The notes under the pieces were generated by a model. That model saw nothing but the letters and a program-made list of their open reading frames with translations, did no database searches and was not told where the DNA came from. A DNA stretch of 64,000 nucleotides, from contig CAZNHL010000005.1 in assembly GCA_964572965.1 (NCBI GenBank), positions 40,060 to 104,059 of the forward strand, in the 5' to 3' direction. Of this stretch, positions 60,131-64,000 are shown piece after piece. Both the position numbers and the translations under genes were made by a program. The stretch is from CAZNHL01 sp964572965. Its GTDB lineage: Bacteria > Bacteroidota > Bacteroidia > Cytophagales > UBA9547. How positions within the stretch are numbered: the first letter of the stretch is position 1; each line of letters opens with the position of its first letter.

Positions 60131-61237
60131 TTATTGATTAATAATTTCTACGTCTTTGATCGCCAGATATTGTGGTTGAATAACCCAATTCCCTTGGGTG
60201 TCTATAATTCCCCATTGACCTTCTGATTCAGCAGCAGCATATCCGTTTTTGAAGTCACGTATGTTTTTGAATTGAGGCTTTATAACCCAGATACCTTCTT
60301 TGTTATAAAATCCCCATAGGCCGTTTTGCTTTCCTTTAGCAAGCCCTTCTGAAAATTCGCAAAAAGAATCACGGTTATTTTGAATGTCTATTATTTGACC
60401 TTTTGTATCTATATAAGACCATTCAGTTGAAAATGGGTTTTTTTGATGTTTTACCATGGCAATACCTGATTTGGGGTCAAAGCGGTATACAGCCTGATAA
60501 ATAGGCTTGATCTGCCATTCTCCTTTGTGGTTAATGAAGCCTACTAAATTGTCTGTTGTTCTTGCCCATGCTAAGCTACCTGAAAAGTTATCTACTTTTA
60601 AGAATTTTGCAGGGATTGCTACTTCTCCTGTAGTATCAATGAAACCATAGAGTTTATTAGTACTCACAAAAATAGCTAGCCCTTCATGGAAAGAGTCTGC
60701 ACGAACAACTTTGTTGTCAACCGAGTCTATTTCTACTCCTGCTGTGTTAACAACATAATGTTTTCCATTTCTTTTACATAAAGAATATCCCTCATTAAAG
60801 CCTTCAACCTCACTATATCGTAAAGTAATTTTTATATCACCTTTTGTATTTACGAACCCCCATTTGTTCTTAACGCGTACAGGTAGTAAGCCGTTTTTGA
60901 AGCCGCAAAATTTAATTGCTCCATAACCACCAAAACCAACATAGTCTGATTTTATATTGAAGTTTTTCAGTTCGCATTTGAAGTTTTTTCCAGTAGTGTC
61001 AATAAGGGAGAGACCTTCTAATTCTGTTTCAACAAAGGCATATCCATCAGAGGAAAAGGAGTATGTAGCTAAGTACGTAGCCGGAATAACCAATTCTCCT
61101 TTAAGGTTTATATATCCCCATGTATTACTTCTTTTAGGTCTTACCTGAATCCGATAACATTGAGCTGAGCTGGCAAAATAAATGATGTTTAAAAGAAAAA
61201 TAAAAGTTATGAGTTTAGCTGTTTTCACTATATTCAA
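60131..61237 (-). CDS. Secreted WG-repeat protein 2
   Basis: 368 residues, the same plan as its neighbours: signal peptide ending FASSA, N-terminal YRIQVRPKRSNTWGYINLKG, then repeated WGF/GFI..KG blocks (NKWGFVNTKGDIKITLRY, LWGFYNKEGIWVIKPQF, QWGIIDTQGNWVIQPQY). It carries a more basic start than the others. It has no terminator of its own and runs into paralog 1. Divergent from cysK by 110 bp. Confidence 0.9.
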   Translation of the reverse strand: MNIVKTAKLITFIFLLNIIYFASSAQCYRIQVRPKRSNTWGYINLKGELVIPATYLATYSFSSDGYAFVETELEGLSLIDTTGKNFKCELKNFNIKSDYVGFGGYGAIKFCGFKNGLLPVRVKNKWGFVNTKGDIKITLRYSEVEGFNEGYSLCKRNGKHYVVNTAGVEIDSVDNKVVRADSFHEGLAIFVSTNKLYGFIDTTGEVAIPAKFLKVDNFSGSLAWARTTDNLVGFINHKGEWQIKPIYQAVYRFDPKSGIAMVKHQKNPFSTEWSYIDTKGQIIDIQNNRDSFCEFSEGLAKGKQNGLWGFYNKEGIWVIKPQFKNIRDFKNGYAAAESEGQWGIIDTQGNWVIQPQYLAIKDVEIINQ

Positions 61238-61280
61238 ATGATTAAAAAGATACTTGTACTTTTGACTTTAATTAATAGTA

Positions 61281-61297
61281 CCAATTTACATAATTGG
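61281..61297. promoter_or_regulatory. Dyad in the WG2-cysK divergent region
   Basis: CCAATT-TACAT-AATTGG, a perfect 6-bp dyad, 51 bp before cysK. Candidate operator; no regulator assigned. Confidence 0.3.
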
Positions 61298-61347
61298 CTT
61301 ATTATTAATTCTGACTAGTGAAATTTAATTTTTAATACTATTATAAA

Positions 61348-62259
61348 ATGTTAGCAAATAATATTCTTGAAACTATTGGGGCAACACCTCATGTAAAGGT
61401 AAATCGCTTGTATCCGTCAAATGTTTCTGTTTATGTGAAACTGGAAAAGGCTAATCCGGGAGGAAGTATCAAAGACCGTATTGCATTGTCAATGATTGAA
61501 GATGCTGAGAAAAAAGGCTTGTTAAAACCCGGAAGCGTTATTGTTGAGCCAACGTCAGGCAATACAGGTATTGGCCTGGCTATGGTAGCGGCTGTAAAGG
61601 GTTATAAAATTATTCTTGTAATGCCGGAATCTATGTCTATTGAGCGCCGCAAACTGATGTCTGTATATGGCGCTGAATTTGAATTGACGCCAAGGGAAAA
61701 AGGGATGAAAGGAGCAATTGAAAAGGCTACAGAACTGGTTGCTGCTACTCCGAATGCCTGGATGCCGCAACAGTTTGAAAACGAAGCTAATATTGAAATT
61801 CACAAAGCAACAACGGCGCAGGAAATTTTGAAGGATTTTCCTAATGGACTTGATTACCTGATTACCGGAGTTGGTACAGGTGGGCATATTACAGGTGTTG
61901 CGGAAGTATTAAAAGCGAAGTTTCCACAACTTAAGGTGTTTGCTGTTGAACCTGAGTTGTCTCCTGTAATTAGTGGGGGAGCTCCGGGGCCACACCCGAT
62001 TCAGGGAATTGGTGCCGGCTTTATTCCAAAGAACTTACGTACCAATATCTTGGATGGAGTTATTCAGGTATCAAAAGATGAAGCATTTAATTATGCGCAG
62101 CGCGCTGCAAAAGAGGAGGGAATCTTCCTGGGTGTTTCTTCTGGAGCTTCTTTAGCAGCAGTAGCAAAAAAAATAGAAGAGATTCCGGCAGGAAGTACAG
62201 TACTTACTTTCTGTTATGATACAGGTGAACGTTACTTCTCTGTTGAGGGCTTGTTTTAA
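61348..62259 (+). CDS. cysK: Cysteine synthase (O-acetylserine sulfhydrylase)
   Basis: 303 residues, family length. PLP Lys42 in NPGGSIKDR, substrate loop TSGNTG (69-74), the phosphate-binding GVGTGGHITGV, the CysK-type block GGAPGPHPIQGIGAGFIP and the Ser in GVSSGASLAA. Makes cysteine from O-acetylserine and sulfide in the cytosol. It lies alone on the plus strand between WG paralogs 2 and 3. CysK rather than CysM is favoured by GPHPIQGIG. Confidence 0.94.
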   Translation: MLANNILETIGATPHVKVNRLYPSNVSVYVKLEKANPGGSIKDRIALSMIEDAEKKGLLKPGSVIVEPTSGNTGIGLAMVAAVKGYKIILVMPESMSIERRKLMSVYGAEFELTPREKGMKGAIEKATELVAATPNAWMPQQFENEANIEIHKATTAQEILKDFPNGLDYLITGVGTGGHITGVAEVLKAKFPQLKVFAVEPELSPVISGGAPGPHPIQGIGAGFIPKNLRTNILDGVIQVSKDEAFNYAQRAAKEEGIFLGVSSGASLAAVAKKIEEIPAGSTVLTFCYDTGERYFSVEGLF

Positions 62260-62270
62260 GAGAACTTCAT

Positions 62271-62314
62271 ATTAATAAAAAGGCTCCGCGATAAAGCGGA
62301 GCCTTTTTATTAAT
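62271..62314. terminator. Bidirectional terminator between cysK and WG3
   Basis: Perfect 19-bp stem ATTAATAAAAAGGCTCCGC with its complement, loop GATAAA. The core AAAAAGGCTCCGC is the same as at 59005-59050. Confidence 0.93.
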
Positions 62315-62316
62315 AA

Positions 62317-63387
62317 TTATTGCTGATTAATAATTACAACATCTCTGATGTTTTTGAATTTAGGTTCAATAACCCATTCACCTTTGGCATTAATAATACC
62401 CCAATCGCCTTTTGATTTTGCAGCAGCATATCCGGAAGGGAAATTCCTTACACCGTCAAAAGTTGGTTTGATTACCCAGTTCCCTTTGTTGTCGTAGAAG
62501 CCCCAGTATCCATTTTTTTCGCCTTTGGCTAGTCCTTCACAAAAGGTACTAAAAGACTCTCTTCCATTTGCCATCCTAATAGTTTGGCCTGTCTGATCAA
62601 TATAAATTGTTTCTTTATTAGCTACTACTTTAGCAATTCCACTTTGCGGGTCAAAATCATGTACATAAGTATAAGTTGGTTTTATTACCCATTCTCCTTT
62701 GGTGTTTATAAAGCCGATCAACTCGTCAATAGTTCTTACCCAGGCCAAGCCTCCATGAAAATTACCAACAGCAATAAGCTTTGACTCAATCACAATTTGT
62801 CCTGTAGTGTCTACAAATCCAAATTTTCCATTTGTTGTTCTTACTTTTGCTAAGCCTTCACAGAAGCGATCTACATAATTAACTGTCGGAGGGAGCTGAT
62901 GCGTTTCAATACCATTAGTATTGATGATATAGTAGTTTTTTCCGCGTTTACCTATTGCAAAACCGCCGTCAAATTCTTCAATTTTTTCATAAACAGGTTT
63001 AATGGATAATTCTCCTTTTGTATTAAAGAATCCCCATTTGCCATTGATTTTTACAGGAGTAAGGCCATCATCAAAGCCAGAAACATCATAACTGAGTATT
63101 CTTTTTATAGTAAACTCTTCAACTTCTGTTTTAATACGCTCTCCTTTAAGGTTAATGAAGTAGTGACGCGAAATTTTGCCATCGAAAACTACAGCCAAGC
63201 CGGATGGAGAGAAGGGGAAATATTTTTCAACATGCTTAATCGGAGGGATAACAATATTGCCTTGAAGGTCAGAATAACACCAGCCTTTGGATGTTTCTAC
63301 AACAATCATGTGTGTTTGTGCATTTGTGTTGTAAATGGAAAGACAAAGTAAGAGTGCAGCGGTTGCTACAGAATGAAAAAGTTTCAT
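62317..63387 (-). CDS. Secreted WG-repeat protein 3
   Basis: 356 residues: signal peptide ending YNTNA, then QTHMIVVETSKGWCYSDLQG and repeated units (NGKWGFFNTKGELSIKPVY, FGFVDTTGQIVIESKL, YWGFYDNKGNWVIKPTF, DWGIINAKGEWVIEPKF). Closest in layout to paralog 1, with the same C-terminal block (FKNIRDV versus FTTVKDV). Its terminator is that of paralog 1 in core sequence. The ligand is unknown. Confidence 0.9.
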   Translation of the reverse strand: MKLFHSVATAALLLCLSIYNTNAQTHMIVVETSKGWCYSDLQGNIVIPPIKHVEKYFPFSPSGLAVVFDGKISRHYFINLKGERIKTEVEEFTIKRILSYDVSGFDDGLTPVKINGKWGFFNTKGELSIKPVYEKIEEFDGGFAIGKRGKNYYIINTNGIETHQLPPTVNYVDRFCEGLAKVRTTNGKFGFVDTTGQIVIESKLIAVGNFHGGLAWVRTIDELIGFINTKGEWVIKPTYTYVHDFDPQSGIAKVVANKETIYIDQTGQTIRMANGRESFSTFCEGLAKGEKNGYWGFYDNKGNWVIKPTFDGVRNFPSGYAAAKSKGDWGIINAKGEWVIEPKFKNIRDVVIINQQ

Positions 63388-63460
63388 TACGTTAATTAAG
63401 GTAAATAGTAAAAGATTATATGATTATCGGTAAGGCTCAGATAGATGAGTAGTTAAAAGG

Positions 63461-64000
63461 TTAGTTATTGAATACTTCAGTAATGGCTTTTGCTACTTTT
63501 TCAAGATCGGTTTCTGTAAGGTTTGAACCAGATGGAATACACAAGCCTTTTTCAAATAAGTCTTCAGAAAGCTTGCTGCCATAATATGGATATTGTTCAA
63601 ATACAGGTTGTAAATGCATAGGTTTCCAGAGTGGTCTGCTTTCTATATTTAATGCTTCCAGAGCCAGGCGGATTGTTTCCCTGTTTACACCATTTGATTT
63701 TGTCTCATCAACAAGAATGCAGGTTAGCCAGCGGTTTGCAAATGTATCTTTAATCTCTGGTAAAAATGAAATAGCACTAATGTGTGCTAATCTGTCTTTA
63801 TAAAATTCAAAAACCTTACGGCGTTGATTAACCCTTTCCTGAATGACTTCTAACTGCCCCCTGCCTATGCCCGCAATGACATTGCTCATGCGATAATTAT
63901 AGCCAATATGAGAGTGTTGGTAGTGTGGTGCATTGTCGCGTGCCTGCGTTGCCAGAAAACGTGCTTTCTTGATAAGTTCTTCGTTGTCTGACACCAAAGC
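63461..64000 (-). CDS. DegT/DnrJ/EryC1/StrS aminotransferase, 3' part
   Basis: The C-terminal 179 residues are visible; the gene enters from the right edge. Text such as ARDNAPHYQHSHIGYNYRMSN is the small-domain hallmark of sugar aminotransferases of the PglE/WbpE/PseC type, which make amino-sugars for surface glycans with PLP. The PLP Lys region lies outside the window. RPLWKPMHLQPVFEQ and GLCIPSGSNLTETDLEKV are also typical. It probably belongs to a glycan or exopolysaccharide locus to the right. Confidence 0.9.
   Translation of the reverse strand, partial: ALVSDNEELIKKARFLATQARDNAPHYQHSHIGYNYRMSNVIAGIGRGQLEVIQERVNQRRKVFEFYKDRLAHISAISFLPEIKDTFANRWLTCILVDETKSNGVNRETIRLALEALNIESRPLWKPMHLQPVFEQYPYYGSKLSEDLFEKGLCIPSGSNLTETDLEKVAKAITEVFNN

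Overview
The window looks like the chromosome of a Bacteroidota bacterium, most likely from the Cytophagia/Chitinophagia side. The evidence is A+T-rich DNA, promoters of the TTG / TAnnTTTG type, parts of a type IX secretion system (PorQ-like and PorE-like proteins and a cargo with a C-terminal sorting domain), a SusC-style TonB receptor with a carboxypeptidase-regulatory-like domain, and a short NuoG. No tRNA, rRNA, insertion sequence, prophage or CRISPR array was seen. Terminators are unusually clear: many are perfect hairpins of 10-22 bp, often shared by convergent genes.

Layout. 1-1.85 kb: 5' part of a TonB-dependent receptor behind a DtxR-type palindrome, then a Lys-rich histone-H1-like protein. 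2-3.9 kb: mdh, a small protein and an outer-membrane barrel. 3.9-8.9 kb: a duplicated redox/copper-type locus with two CxGKC membrane proteins on near-identical promoters, two di-heme peroxidases, an MbnP-like lipoprotein and an outer-membrane protein. 9-13.2 kb: thioesterase, EamA transporter, a divergent HxlR regulator/NmrA reductase pair, asnA. 13.2-14.5 kb: a gene-poor stretch with a MITE-like repeat, a Cys-rich small lipoprotein and micro-ORFs. 14.5-20.4 kb: NarL-type response regulator and 7TM histidine kinase, divergent from a large T9SS-secreted beta-helix protein. 20.6-29.8 kb: lipoprotein, SPFH protein, two micro membrane proteins, PorE-like OmpA protein, lon, porQ-like gene, hslU.

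30-33.2 kb: three tandem secreted caspase-fold proteins, all lacking the catalytic Cys (Ser, Ala, Ser), each with its own terminator; this is the most unusual group in the window. 33.2-46.2 kb: Ntn-type amidase, a membrane protein, aguB-aguA (agmatine to putrescine), a gene bracketed by 42-bp direct repeats, an MFS transporter and GntR regulator sharing an operator-like palindrome, trehalase, and small housekeeping or unknown genes. 46.3-54.1 kb: nuoA-J, ending in a strong terminator without nuoKLMN. 54.2-59 kb: another repeat copy, a frameshifted gene, a degenerate GT51-like protein, a methyltransferase, tilS and an OstA-like protein. 59-63.4 kb: three secreted WG-repeat paralogs with cysK lying between the second and third. 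The window ends inside a DegT-type aminotransferase.

Working together: nuoA-J and mdh belong to central energy metabolism. The PorQ-like and PorE-like proteins are parts of the secretion machine that would export the beta-helix protein. The duplicated MbnP/MbnH-type locus is probably a periplasmic metal or redox system. Three places show local tandem paralog expansion of secreted proteins (peroxidase locus, pseudo-caspases, WG proteins), and terminators were apparently copied with the genes in two of them.
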